Below, one piece after another: positions 1 to 5,829 of a stretch of 5,850 nt of DNA (positions within the stretch are counted from its first letter, which is position 1; each line of letters starts with the position of its first letter). A program made the translations under genes and the position numbers. Under the pieces are notes generated by a model. The model ran no database searches. It saw only the letters and a list, made by a program, of their open reading frames with translations, and had not been told where the DNA came from. The stretch lies in the NCBI GenBank assembly GCA_003446295.1, contig DMBB01000063.1, forward strand, positions 1 to 5,850. The letters run 5' to 3'. This DNA is from Erysipelotrichaceae bacterium. GTDB taxonomy: Bacteria; Bacillota_I; Bacilli_A; Erysipelotrichales; Erysipelotrichaceae.

Positions 1-597
1 AATGAAGAAATCGAGATGTCTTATTTCCCGTTCTACATTGAAGAAGCACCTTCCGTGATCGAACTTCAGCTGGATATCTGGAATCTGGATCAGAACCAAA
101 AGGTCGATCAATGCATGGTTTCCCTTCATTCAGATCCTTCCAGAATACCCCATCCGGAAGAACACATGACACTGCTTGGTGAAATGCATGAACCGCATGA
201 GATCAGGTACTACAAAGCCAGTGAAGCTGATATGCATGACAGTACATGTTATGCACCGCAGGCACTGCCCGCTCATGCTCTGGCATTGCGTCAGATGCCG
301 GAAAAGCTGAGGCAGACCTTCATCCATCCAAGCTGTATGGGCAGATCCTGGGGAGATCATTTCTACATCATTTACTTTGAAGAAACAGATGATGAATCTC
401 ATACTTATGAAGTGAACAATATTACATTCAACGGAAAGACCGTTGATTACCATCCGCAGATCGTATCGATTCCCGGCAGAGGTTCATTCATCCGCTTCGG
501 GATACCGGATGATATGAAACAGGAAGATGTCACATCACTTACCTTTACGATCACCTGTGACGGCGGATCCCCTGTTGATATCGACTGGGTATTCTGA
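1..597 (+). CDS. Hypothetical protein, C-terminal part (5' end outside window)
   Basis: The frame is open from the first base to a TGA at 595-597, giving 198 residues, so the gene very probably starts upstream. The first in-frame ATG (16-18) has no convincing ribosome site before it, and the residues ahead of it (NEEIE) read like ordinary coding sequence. I do not recognise the family. The protein has no obvious membrane segment. It is rich in His (11 in the 193 residues from Met16), concentrated in the first half around HPEEH and MHEPHE, and in acidic residues. The second half alternates hydrophobic and polar residues (HFYIIYFEE, SLTFTITCDGG), which suggests beta-strands. It ends in DIDWVF. 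The next gene is convergent, and a hairpin terminator begins 30 bases after the stop. Coding status is well supported by length and composition; no function is proposed. Confidence 0.75.
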   Translation, partial: NEEIEMSYFPFYIEEAPSVIELQLDIWNLDQNQKVDQCMVSLHSDPSRIPHPEEHMTLLGEMHEPHEIRYYKASEADMHDSTCYAPQALPAHALALRQMPEKLRQTFIHPSCMGRSWGDHFYIIYFEETDDESHTYEVNNITFNGKTVDYHPQIVSIPGRGSFIRFGIPDDMKQEDVTSLTFTITCDGGSPVDIDWVF

Positions 598-626
598 GCT
601 GCACATTGCAAAGAGAACAGATACAC

Positions 627-667
627 AAAGGACCTTCTCACAATACATGACTGTGAAAAGGTCCTTT
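627..667. terminator. Bidirectional hairpin terminator between convergent genes
   Basis: The arms at 627-642 and 652-667 pair at 15 of 16 positions (one C/A mismatch at 637/657) around a 9-base loop. The outer part of the stem is AAAGGACC/GGTCCTTT. The sequence is moderately T-rich downstream in both directions. It lies between the stop of the plus-strand hypothetical gene (597) and the stop of the minus-strand aldolase-like gene (685), so it probably serves both. Confidence 0.8.
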
Positions 668-684
668 ATCTGTTTCTTTGAGTG

Positions 685-1323
685 TTACTTCGTCATACTG
701 TCGATCAGCTGATCGAAACCATAGATCTCCAGAGTAGTTTTTCCTTCTTTCAGTTCCTGCAGAATCTTCTGTTCTTTGTCATATTTCTTCAGTGCAGCAG
801 CGAATACCTGTTCTGCCTGATCCCGCGGTACAACTACAACGCCGTCACCATCTGCGAAGATGATGTCTCCGGGGTTGACTGTGACACCGCCGACATTGAC
901 CGGTACGTTGATGCGGGCAAGCGATTTCTTGACTGTACCGGCAGGACATGTGCCTCTGGAATAGACAGGGAACTTCATCGCCTTGATGTCTTCCCTGTCA
1001 CGGCATGTACCGTCAATGATCACGCCTGCAATGCCGCGTACAGCGCATGCATTGGCCATAATGTCACCAAAGTGTCCGCCGTGTCTGTATCCGCCGCAGT
1101 CAAAGACAAGTACATCACCCGGCTCTGCCGCGTAGATGCCCTGGTGCAGTGCCAGGTTGTCGCCGGGATGGCACTGTACGGTTACGGCCCTTCCGATCAG
1201 GTGCAGCGTTGTGTCAAGCGGTGTAATGTCAGCGTCCATGACGCCTCCGTCGGGATTATTATCAGCCACGTTGCCGGTGGGAAGTTTTTTCAGTTCGTTG
1301 AGCAGTTCTTCTGTCAGTTTCAT
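685..1323 (-). CDS. RraA-family aldolase/decarboxylase-like protein (HMG/CHA aldolase type)
   Basis: The 212-residue product belongs to the RraA-like family. Enzymatic members cleave 4-hydroxy-4-methyl-2-oxoglutarate or 4-carboxy-4-hydroxy-2-oxoadipate, and decarboxylate oxaloacetate, using a divalent metal in the cytoplasm. Visible family landmarks are NVADN near residue 18, GRAVTV (44-49), PGDVLVFD (68-75), the active-site pattern Asp87-X20-Arg108-Asp109 within GDIMANA and DGTCRD, FPVYSRG (118-124) and NVGGVTVNPGD with ADGDGVVVVP (143-166). Having Arg-Asp, where E. coli RraA has Arg-Gln, argues for an enzyme rather than an RNase E inhibitor. The frame extends upstream to 1419, but the ATG at 1321-1323 is chosen because AGGAGG sits four bases before it and the family homology starts there; the extension overlaps gltS. 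The gene is second in an operon with gltS, eight bases after its stop. The exact substrate is unknown. Confidence 0.92.
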   Translation of the reverse strand: MKLTEELLNELKKLPTGNVADNNPDGGVMDADITPLDTTLHLIGRAVTVQCHPGDNLALHQGIYAAEPGDVLVFDCGGYRHGGHFGDIMANACAVRGIAGVIIDGTCRDREDIKAMKFPVYSRGTCPAGTVKKSLARINVPVNVGGVTVNPGDIIFADGDGVVVVPRDQAEQVFAAALKKYDKEQKILQELKEGKTTLEIYGFDQLIDSMTK

Positions 1324-1327
1324 AAGG

Positions 1328-1333
1328 CCTCCT
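1328..1333 (-). promoter_or_regulatory. Ribosome binding site of the RraA-like gene, overlapping the gltS stop codon
   Basis: Read on the minus strand, the junction is TAGGAGGCCTTATG. The perfect AGGAGG shares bases with the gltS TAG stop, and the start ATG follows four bases later. This fixes the start at 1323 and suggests that ribosomes finishing gltS can reinitiate on the next gene (translational coupling). Confidence 0.85.
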
Positions 1334-2507
1334 ATTTCAGCAGATTGATGAAGAAAGTAATGATGATCGGGTTGCAGATATTGATGAAGATGACGGTAAC
1401 AACAGGCAGTACGAACCATGCGGTCGGTGCCGGACCGTTCTTCTCAATGACTGCGGACATGTTGGCAACAGCGTTGGGCGTCTGACCGAGTCCTACGCCG
1501 CAGTGTCCGGCTGCCATGACTGCCGCGTCATAGTCCATGCCCATCGTTCTGAATGTGATAATGCCGGCCCACAGCATCATGACGACAGCCTGTGCAATCA
1601 GGATCACGATCATCGGCAGAGCCAGGTCGACCAGCTTTGCGATATTGAGCGACATCAGTGCCATGGACAGGAAGAGGTTCAGGCATGTGTTGGAGATCAC
1701 ATCGATCTCATACATGCGCAGATCTGTATGTCTGGCATCTGCGATATTGCGGATCAGTGCGCCGCCGAACAGGCATCCGACATAGTACGGGAAGCTGAGT
1801 CCTGTCAGCTTCAGGAGCTTTGAAATATAGGAACCGATGAAGGCTGCCAGCAGGATCAGAAGCACGCTGTTGAAGAATGTCTTTTCGACAAGCGGATGTA
1901 CTTCTTCCTTTGTATCGACAGCAGCTTCCGCTGTGCTCTTCAGGTTGTATTTACGGATCAGGTATTCAGCGACCGGACCGCCTGTAATACTGCCAAGCAG
2001 CAGACCGAATGTAGCGGCAGCCACGCCGATGGTCGTGCCGCCTTCTGCACCGAGTGCTTCCAGTGTAGGTCCGAAGGAAGCACCGGAGCCTACGCCGCCT
2101 GACATGGAAATGGAGCCCATCGCTACGCCGAGCAGTTTATTGAGTCCGAACACACTGCACAGTCCGACGCCCACCAGATTCTGAACGATCAGGAAGAATA
2201 CTGCTCCTACAGCCAGCTTAGCGCCGAGCTTTCCGCTCTTTTTCAGAATGGCAAGAGAACATGTGAAGCCGGTTCCTGTGAAGAACAGGTTCATGAAGAA
2301 GTCCTGCAGTGTATTTGTCATACTGATCTCAAATGTTCCTGTCTGGTGTCCGAAGAAGATCAGCAGGCTGCAGATCAGTCCTCCGATGACAGGTGCCGGG
2401 ATAAAGTATTTCCGGAAGAAGCTCACTTTGGTTTTGATCCAGCGTCCAAGCATATAGATCAATACGGCAAGTCCTGTAGTTTGAATCAGATCAAGTTCAA
2501 TCGTCAT
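1332..2507 (-). CDS. gltS: GltS-type sodium/glutamate symporter (ESS family)
   Basis: The 391-residue membrane protein is close to the length of E. coli GltS (about 400). The ESS family imports glutamate or related anions with sodium. The sequence shows about ten hydrophobic segments in two halves split by a charged loop at roughly 185-210. Each half carries the family's glycine-rich signature: GSISMSGGVGSGASFG at 131-146, and GHCGVGLGQTPNAVANM at 334-350, which matches the GltS re-entrant loop pattern closely. The early segment APVIGGL (38-44) is also typical. The start at 2507 follows a GAGAGGG stretch about ten bases upstream, a weaker site than those of its neighbours. It leads an operon with an RraA-family enzyme and is divergent from a LysR regulator. 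The substrate may therefore be a hydroxy- or oxo-dicarboxylate rather than glutamate; that part is inference. Confidence 0.93.
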   Translation of the reverse strand: MTIELDLIQTTGLAVLIYMLGRWIKTKVSFFRKYFIPAPVIGGLICSLLIFFGHQTGTFEISMTNTLQDFFMNLFFTGTGFTCSLAILKKSGKLGAKLAVGAVFFLIVQNLVGVGLCSVFGLNKLLGVAMGSISMSGGVGSGASFGPTLEALGAEGGTTIGVAAATFGLLLGSITGGPVAEYLIRKYNLKSTAEAAVDTKEEVHPLVEKTFFNSVLLILLAAFIGSYISKLLKLTGLSFPYYVGCLFGGALIRNIADARHTDLRMYEIDVISNTCLNLFLSMALMSLNIAKLVDLALPMIVILIAQAVVMMLWAGIITFRTMGMDYDAAVMAAGHCGVGLGQTPNAVANMSAVIEKNGPAPTAWFVLPVVTVIFINICNPIIITFFINLLK

Positions 2508-2553
2508 GTTGTTTTTTCCCTCTCTCTATTGGAGTTCTTTTCTTTACGGTTTC

Positions 2554-2582
2554 AGTATAGCCTGTTAAAATACATTTGAATA
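2554..2582 (-). promoter_or_regulatory. Candidate promoter of the gltS operon
   Basis: On the minus strand a TATACT -10 box occupies 2559-2554. A poor -35 (TATTCA, 2582-2577) lies 17 bases upstream; TTCAAA (2580-2575) is an alternative with a short 15-base spacer. A weak -35 next to a good -10 is what an activator-dependent promoter often looks like. Transcription would start near 2547, leaving a leader of about 40 bases before the gltS ATG. Confidence 0.5.
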
Positions 2583-2594
2583 ACGAATAAAATA

Positions 2595-2600
2595 TATAAT
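2595..2600 (+). promoter_or_regulatory. Candidate -10 box of the LysR regulator gene
   Basis: A perfect TATAAT stands 33 bases before the regulator's ATG. No good -35 exists at normal spacing; TTGAAT at 2576-2581 is only 13 bases away. The region is very AT-rich, so a chance match is possible. Transcription from here would begin inside the dyad at 2603-2621. Confidence 0.4.
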
Positions 2601-2602
2601 AA

Positions 2603-2621
2603 ATATCTATTATATAGATAT
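2603..2621. promoter_or_regulatory. Inverted repeat, probable LysR-type operator
   Basis: ATATCTAT-TAT-ATAGATAT is a perfect dyad with 8-base arms and a 3-base centre at 2612. It contains a symmetric T-N11-A (T2606, A2618), the classic LysR-family recognition pattern. Its centre lies about 65 bases upstream of the predicted gltS start site, the usual place for a LysR recognition site, and it overlaps the predicted start of the regulator's own transcript. Binding here could both activate gltS and repress the regulator. The high AT content lowers the surprise of the palindrome, but the spacing is specific. Confidence 0.6.
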
Positions 2622-2624
2622 ATT

Positions 2625-2629
2625 GGAGG
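2625..2629 (+). promoter_or_regulatory. Ribosome binding site of the LysR regulator
   Basis: GGAGG lies three bases before the ATG at 2633. The spacing is tight, but the next in-frame Met falls inside the DNA-binding domain, so this start is the only sensible one. Confidence 0.75.
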
Positions 2630-2632
2630 CAT

Positions 2633-3565
2633 ATGAACTTTGAGCAGATCGAAACATTTCTGGCAGTGGTCAACGGCGGAACGATCTCTTCTGCCGCGGA
2701 TTCGCTGTATGTATCGCAGTCTACGATCAGTACCCGTATCATGCAGCTGGAAAACGAGCTCGGTGTCAAGCTGTTCCTGCGTCAGCAGGGACACCGCAAT
2801 GTCGAGCTGACTTCGCACGGGGAAATGTTTGTGCCGATCGCAAATGAATGGATCACCCTGTTCCGTGAGACCATGACGCTGAAAGCGGAGCCTGACAGCA
2901 GAAAACTGGCGATCGCCAGTGTTGACGCAGTCAACAATTATACGTTTACGGAACTGTACAGAAAGTTTGTCAGACAGTATCCGGATATCCGTCTGGAACT
3001 CAACACACACCATTCCAACGAGATCCATAAGCTGGTGGAAAATAAAACAGCCGACATCGGCTTTGTATATTCATCCGCTTCCTATCCGAGCCTGATCTCG
3101 GTTCCTGTTTACCGGGAACTGATGTACCTGGTATGCCGCAGGGACAGCAGCTATCACGAGGACATTGCATGCAGTGAGCTGGATATCCGCAACGAGGTGT
3201 TCCTGAACTGGGGACCGGACTACAAGCGCTGGCATGATGCGCACTGGAGTCCCTTCCAGTCACCGTTCATCACAGTCAATACCGGATCCATGCTGCAGCA
3301 TTATCTGGATGATCCGGAACATTGGGCAGTTGCCCCGAAGTCCGTCATCCAGGCGATCCACAAGGAACGTGATCTTGTATGTCATACGATCAAGGACGGG
3401 CCAAGTCCCAGGATCTGCTACAAGATCACCCACAGATATCCTGTCCCTACCCGCGCATCAGCCATCCGTCAGTTTGAAAAGGAAATGCAGGACTTCGTTC
3501 AGAATGATTCCAGCATCTGCATCTACGAAGACTGGATGTCCGGTACAAATATCTTTCATGAATGA
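2633..3565 (+). CDS. LysR-family transcriptional regulator
   Basis: The 310-residue product has the usual LysR length and layout. The N-terminal winged helix-turn-helix (about residues 3-60) shows FEQIETFLAVVNGGTISSAA, then LYVSQSTISTRIMQLENELG and LFLR, an almost textbook LysR DNA-binding domain. A linker helix (about 62-88) follows, then a periplasmic-binding-protein-like effector domain (about 90-290), including KLAIASVDAVN, the early strand of that domain, and ADIGFVYS (140-147). The effector is probably a small anion, but no ligand can be read from the sequence. The gene is divergent from the gltS/RraA-like operon with a 125-base gap holding a LysR-type dyad, so it most likely controls that operon and itself. 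A hairpin follows 10 bases after the stop. Confidence 0.93.
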   Translation: MNFEQIETFLAVVNGGTISSAADSLYVSQSTISTRIMQLENELGVKLFLRQQGHRNVELTSHGEMFVPIANEWITLFRETMTLKAEPDSRKLAIASVDAVNNYTFTELYRKFVRQYPDIRLELNTHHSNEIHKLVENKTADIGFVYSSASYPSLISVPVYRELMYLVCRRDSSYHEDIACSELDIRNEVFLNWGPDYKRWHDAHWSPFQSPFITVNTGSMLQHYLDDPEHWAVAPKSVIQAIHKERDLVCHTIKDGPSPRICYKITHRYPVPTRASAIRQFEKEMQDFVQNDSSICIYEDWMSGTNIFHE

Positions 3566-3573
3566 TCTGACGC

Positions 3574-3606
3574 AAAAAGTCCGGATACAATAACGTTCCG
3601 GACTTT
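3574..3606. terminator. Hairpin terminator between the LysR gene and the lipoprotein unit
   Basis: The perfect 10-base arms AAAGTCCGGA (3576-3585) and TCCGGACTTT (3597-3606) surround an 11-base loop. On the minus strand the stem runs into TTTTT (3578-3574), a proper tract for ending the lipoprotein transcript. On the plus strand the tail is only TTTGATGTTT, so it is weaker for the LysR gene, although it begins ten bases after that gene's stop. Confidence 0.75.
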
Positions 3607-3631
3607 GATGTTTATGATGCGTGATGATGTT

Positions 3632-3806
3632 TCAGGTCAGCTTTTTGAGCATCTGCTTTGCACTGTCCTTTGGTCTGACTTTGCCGAAAGCTTTCACGAC
3701 AATGCCGTCCTCACCTCCGAAGGCAAGGGCCTGGAAATAGAATCCGTCTTTTCAGGGTGTTATTCATTCTGATCAGTTCAGTGTATCTGAACGATGCTGT
3801 ATTCAT
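3632..3806 (-). pseudogene. Small frameshifted ORF downstream of the lipoprotein gene
   Basis: The ATG at 3806-3804 overlaps the lipoprotein TGA as ATGA. It opens with MNTASFRYTELIRMNNTLK, then meets a frame break at the AAAA run (3748-3751). The natural frame continues in +1 as DGFYFQALAFGGEDGIVV, then KAFGKVRPKDSAKQMLKKLT, and stops at 3634-3632. Unshifted, the ATG frame gives only 31 residues with an unlikely tail and ends at 3711; the second frame alone has a stop just upstream (3754-3752) and no start. Joined, they would give a basic protein of about 57 residues. The second part reads as real protein (FYFQALAF, a GGEDG turn, a Lys-rich end). I do not recognise the family. It could be a decayed gene, a sequencing indel, or a remnant of a longer C-terminus. 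There is no ribosome site, so expression would rely on coupling to the lipoprotein gene. Confidence 0.5.
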
Positions 3807-5614
3807 TTACCGGCTGTGAAGTCGAAGTTGACCAGTACGCCGTCGCTCTGTTCGAGGAAGTCGATGCCGACCAGCATATCTTTCTCTTCATTGTAGATCG
3901 CTGTCTGTTTCAGGCTGCCTGCCATTTCAGGATTGACTCTTTCAAAGCCCTGTGCGCTCAGCAGCTCTTCATACTTGTTGAGGAATTCCTCTGCTTCTGC
4001 TGTAGTCTCATATTCCTGGCTGACCGTAAGATACAGACTGTAATCCAGATCGTTGCGTGTCTTATAGAAGTTTTTCAGTTCACGTGCCGTGATCGGGGAT
4101 TTCAGATCGATCTCAGGGAAGCCTGCATCTTTGATCATGGTTTCTGCTTCTTCAGCAGAGATGTATTTTTCTGCCTTGAAGAGCAGTGTGACTGTATCTT
4201 CATCCTTGAACTGATAACGGAAGCTGTTGTGTCCTTCTTCTGACTCATAGCGTTCTTCATCTTCTTCATCTGCTGCAGTCGGATGGAATCCGTTTTCTTT
4301 GAGGCTTTCATGATATGCCTTCAGGTAAGTCTCTGTTTCTGCCTTGTCATTGAAGTCCATGTCGACATAGAGCACGTTGTCATAAGTGAAGAAATACATC
4401 CAGGATTCTGTCATTTCATCCGCAATATCACGGGCGGTAATATTGCTGAAGTTGTCTGACTCAGGCAGTGCTGCGAAGCCTTTCTTCGTGATCACGCTGT
4501 TGATCGATTCAAGGCCTTCATATACAGGACATTCATAGTATTTCTCAGCCGTCATGTTGACGCCGTTGTCATACGATACTTCGACCTGGCTGTAGCAGTT
4601 GTAATCTTCTCTCAGGACCCTTCTGTAGCATGTATGTTCTGTGCCATCTTCATCTGTGTACTTCGCTTCGGTGAATCCTTCATCCAGAAGCAGTGCAATG
4701 TAATCAGCCATATCCTGTTCCGTTGCATGGGAATCACGTGTTCTGACTACTTCTTCATCGAAGAATGAATTCTGATCGATTGTGAACGCATAGCCTGCAT
4801 AGCGCGGGAACGGTACAGCATCCCTGCCGTACGGCGGCAGGAATACGGAATTCAGAATGAATTCATCTGTATCACTCCAGTCAGTGCGTGCTTCCGGATA
4901 AACAGGTGCTTTCATCCAGGCTTCTGCTGCAGCGTTTCCTTCAGCATTTCCGAATGTCAGTGTGATATCGATATCGTCATAGTTGACGCGGGCAACCATG
5001 TCCTCGTCGACTTCCGCCTTCAGATGGACTGTTTTGGGATCAATATCATCCATGACCACATATACTTCATGCATCAGTCTGACCGCATTGTCGCTGTAGC
5101 CGACGAATGACTTCATCGTATCCTTCACAATATCTTCATAGGATACGAATGTCAGCGGTTCTTCCTGATCGTTGTAGAACAGGTTGTAGATGTTGCCTTG
5201 TGACATTCCGCCGTTCCACTGGTTGGGCAGTCTGTTTTCGGCAGCTGTCAATGCGTTTCCCTCGCCGATGAATGTGACTTCATTGAGTTTATCTCCGTCA
5301 GGATATCCCTGGAATGTTTCGTTGTTGACGCTCATGACGACGAAGTCCTCATGCAGGTCATCCTGGTAGTCGAATGTGATCAGGTCTTTGGACTGTACCT
5401 GTGTCTTCAGAAAACCCGGGGCATCCATTGTGTAATTGCCTTCACTGAGCTTTGCAAGGAAATTGTCCATTGCCTGTTCGGATATTTCTGCATTGCTCAT
5501 TTCGCTCTGGGGTGTTTCTGTATTTGTTTCAGGAGCCGTATTTCCCGAGCACCCTGACAACAGCAGACTCAGCATTCCGATCACAGCGCCTGTTGTTTGA
5601 TAGTACTTTTTCAT
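3803..5614 (-). CDS. Large acidic lipoprotein of unknown function
   Basis: The 603-residue product begins with a lipoprotein signal peptide: MKK, a hydrophobic stretch (about 10-19) and lipobox LSGC with the lipidated Cys at 22. It should be anchored on the outer face of the membrane. A Thr/Glu/Asn-rich linker (about 24-42) follows. An N-terminal region (about 43-235) looks strand-rich, and the rest (about 295-603) appears to be three related modules. The mature protein is strongly acidic with many Asp, Glu and Tyr. I do not recognise a named family or any catalytic motif. A binding or envelope role is possible but unproven. The frame extends upstream to 5677, but the ATG at 5614 is chosen because GGAGG precedes it by four bases, the signal peptide begins there, and the predicted promoter lies inside the extension. 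The stop overlaps the start of a small broken ORF. Confidence 0.85.
   Translation of the reverse strand: MKKYYQTTGAVIGMLSLLLSGCSGNTAPETNTETPQSEMSNAEISEQAMDNFLAKLSEGNYTMDAPGFLKTQVQSKDLITFDYQDDLHEDFVVMSVNNETFQGYPDGDKLNEVTFIGEGNALTAAENRLPNQWNGGMSQGNIYNLFYNDQEEPLTFVSYEDIVKDTMKSFVGYSDNAVRLMHEVYVVMDDIDPKTVHLKAEVDEDMVARVNYDDIDITLTFGNAEGNAAAEAWMKAPVYPEARTDWSDTDEFILNSVFLPPYGRDAVPFPRYAGYAFTIDQNSFFDEEVVRTRDSHATEQDMADYIALLLDEGFTEAKYTDEDGTEHTCYRRVLREDYNCYSQVEVSYDNGVNMTAEKYYECPVYEGLESINSVITKKGFAALPESDNFSNITARDIADEMTESWMYFFTYDNVLYVDMDFNDKAETETYLKAYHESLKENGFHPTAADEEDEERYESEEGHNSFRYQFKDEDTVTLLFKAEKYISAEEAETMIKDAGFPEIDLKSPITARELKNFYKTRNDLDYSLYLTVSQEYETTAEAEEFLNKYEELLSAQGFERVNPEMAGSLKQTAIYNEEKDMLVGIDFLEQSDGVLVNFDFTAGK
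3806..4732 (-). repeat. Three diverged repeat modules in the lipoprotein (protein level)
   Basis: By eye the C-terminal half repeats one pattern: an acidic helix ending in a GF pair, a polar stretch, then paired strands with a D/N turn. The helix/GF parts are MADYIALLLDEGFTEAKY (302-319), TYLKAYHESLKENGFHP (429-445) and AEEFLNKYEELLSAQGFERV (541-560). The strand parts are YSQVEVSYDNGV, FRYQFKDEDTVTLLF and MLVGIDFLEQSDGVLVNF. Modules 2 and 3 also share GF-(x)n-ITAR before the helix (379-395 and 498-511). There is no DNA-level repeat, so duplication would be old. A profile comparison was not possible here. Confidence 0.5.
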
Positions 5615-5618
5615 AAAA

Positions 5619-5623
5619 CCTCC
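5619..5623 (-). promoter_or_regulatory. Ribosome binding site of the lipoprotein gene
   Basis: GGAGG stands four bases before the ATG at 5614 (GGAGGTTTTATG on the minus strand). It decides between this start and the upstream ATG at 5677, which lacks such a site. Confidence 0.8.
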
Positions 5624-5656
5624 GTGATCCGTTCTGTCAGGATCATACATACGATC

Positions 5657-5684
5657 ATAATATTGATTGGTCGACATTTGTCAT
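5657..5684 (-). promoter_or_regulatory. Candidate promoter of the lipoprotein gene
   Basis: On the minus strand ATGACA (5684-5679, five of six consensus -35 bases) and TATTAT (5662-5657, five of six -10 bases) are 16 bases apart. A start near 5650 gives a leader of about 36 bases ending in the GGAGG site. The perfect palindrome CTAATATTAG (5686-5695) lies directly upstream of the -35 and could be an operator, though AT-rich palindromes of this size are common by chance. Confidence 0.5.
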
Positions 5685-5780
5685 CCTAATATTAGCGGAG
5701 ATTTTTTCATTCCTCAATACCGAAGGCGAAACATTTGTGACACTTTAAACATCTGCTCATTTTCAAAACACCAAACATTC

Positions 5781-5813
5781 AAAAAGACCTCCCCTGCATC
5801 TACAGGAAAGGTC
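5781..5813 (-). terminator. Rho-independent terminator of a minus-strand gene beyond the right edge
   Basis: On the minus strand GACCTTTCCTG (5813-5803) pairs with CAGGGGAGGTC (5796-5786) over 11 bases including two G-T wobbles, with a 6-base loop, and runs directly into TTTTT (5785-5781). It ends a transcript entering from the right and isolates it from the lipoprotein gene. Confidence 0.8.
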
Positions 5814-5829
5814 CTGATGATCTGTCTGA

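Noticed and set aside
1324..1419. N-terminal extension of the RraA-like frame by 32 residues
   Set aside because: It overlaps gltS coding sequence, is compositionally odd (many His and Tyr), and a perfect AGGAGG supports the internal ATG at 1323.
682..1485. Long plus-strand open frame of 267 codons
   Set aside because: It is antisense to the RraA-like gene and the end of gltS, both of which carry clear family motifs. Its product is rich in Cys, Val and Asp without pattern and it has no ribosome site.
2552..3028. Minus-strand frame of 158 codons opposite the LysR gene
   Set aside because: It lies opposite the conserved LysR DNA-binding domain and runs into the AT-rich promoter region; no ribosome site or recognisable family.
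3740..3760. Programmed +1 frameshift in the small ORF
   Set aside because: The slip site is only a four-A run with no rare codon or stop positioned as in known +1 sites; a disabling indel is the simpler reading.
3794..4243. Plus-strand frame of 149 codons rich in Cys and Phe
   Set aside because: It is the antisense shadow of the acidic lipoprotein (GAA/GAC-rich codons read as TTC/GTC on the other strand).
5615..5677. Upstream start for the lipoprotein gene
   Set aside because: It would bury the signal peptide behind 21 charged residues and lie across the predicted promoter; GGAGG marks the ATG at 5614 instead.
5735..5755. TGTGA-containing stretch resembling a CRP/FNR half site
   Set aside because: Only one half matches; there is no symmetric partner at the proper spacing and it lies well upstream of the predicted promoter.
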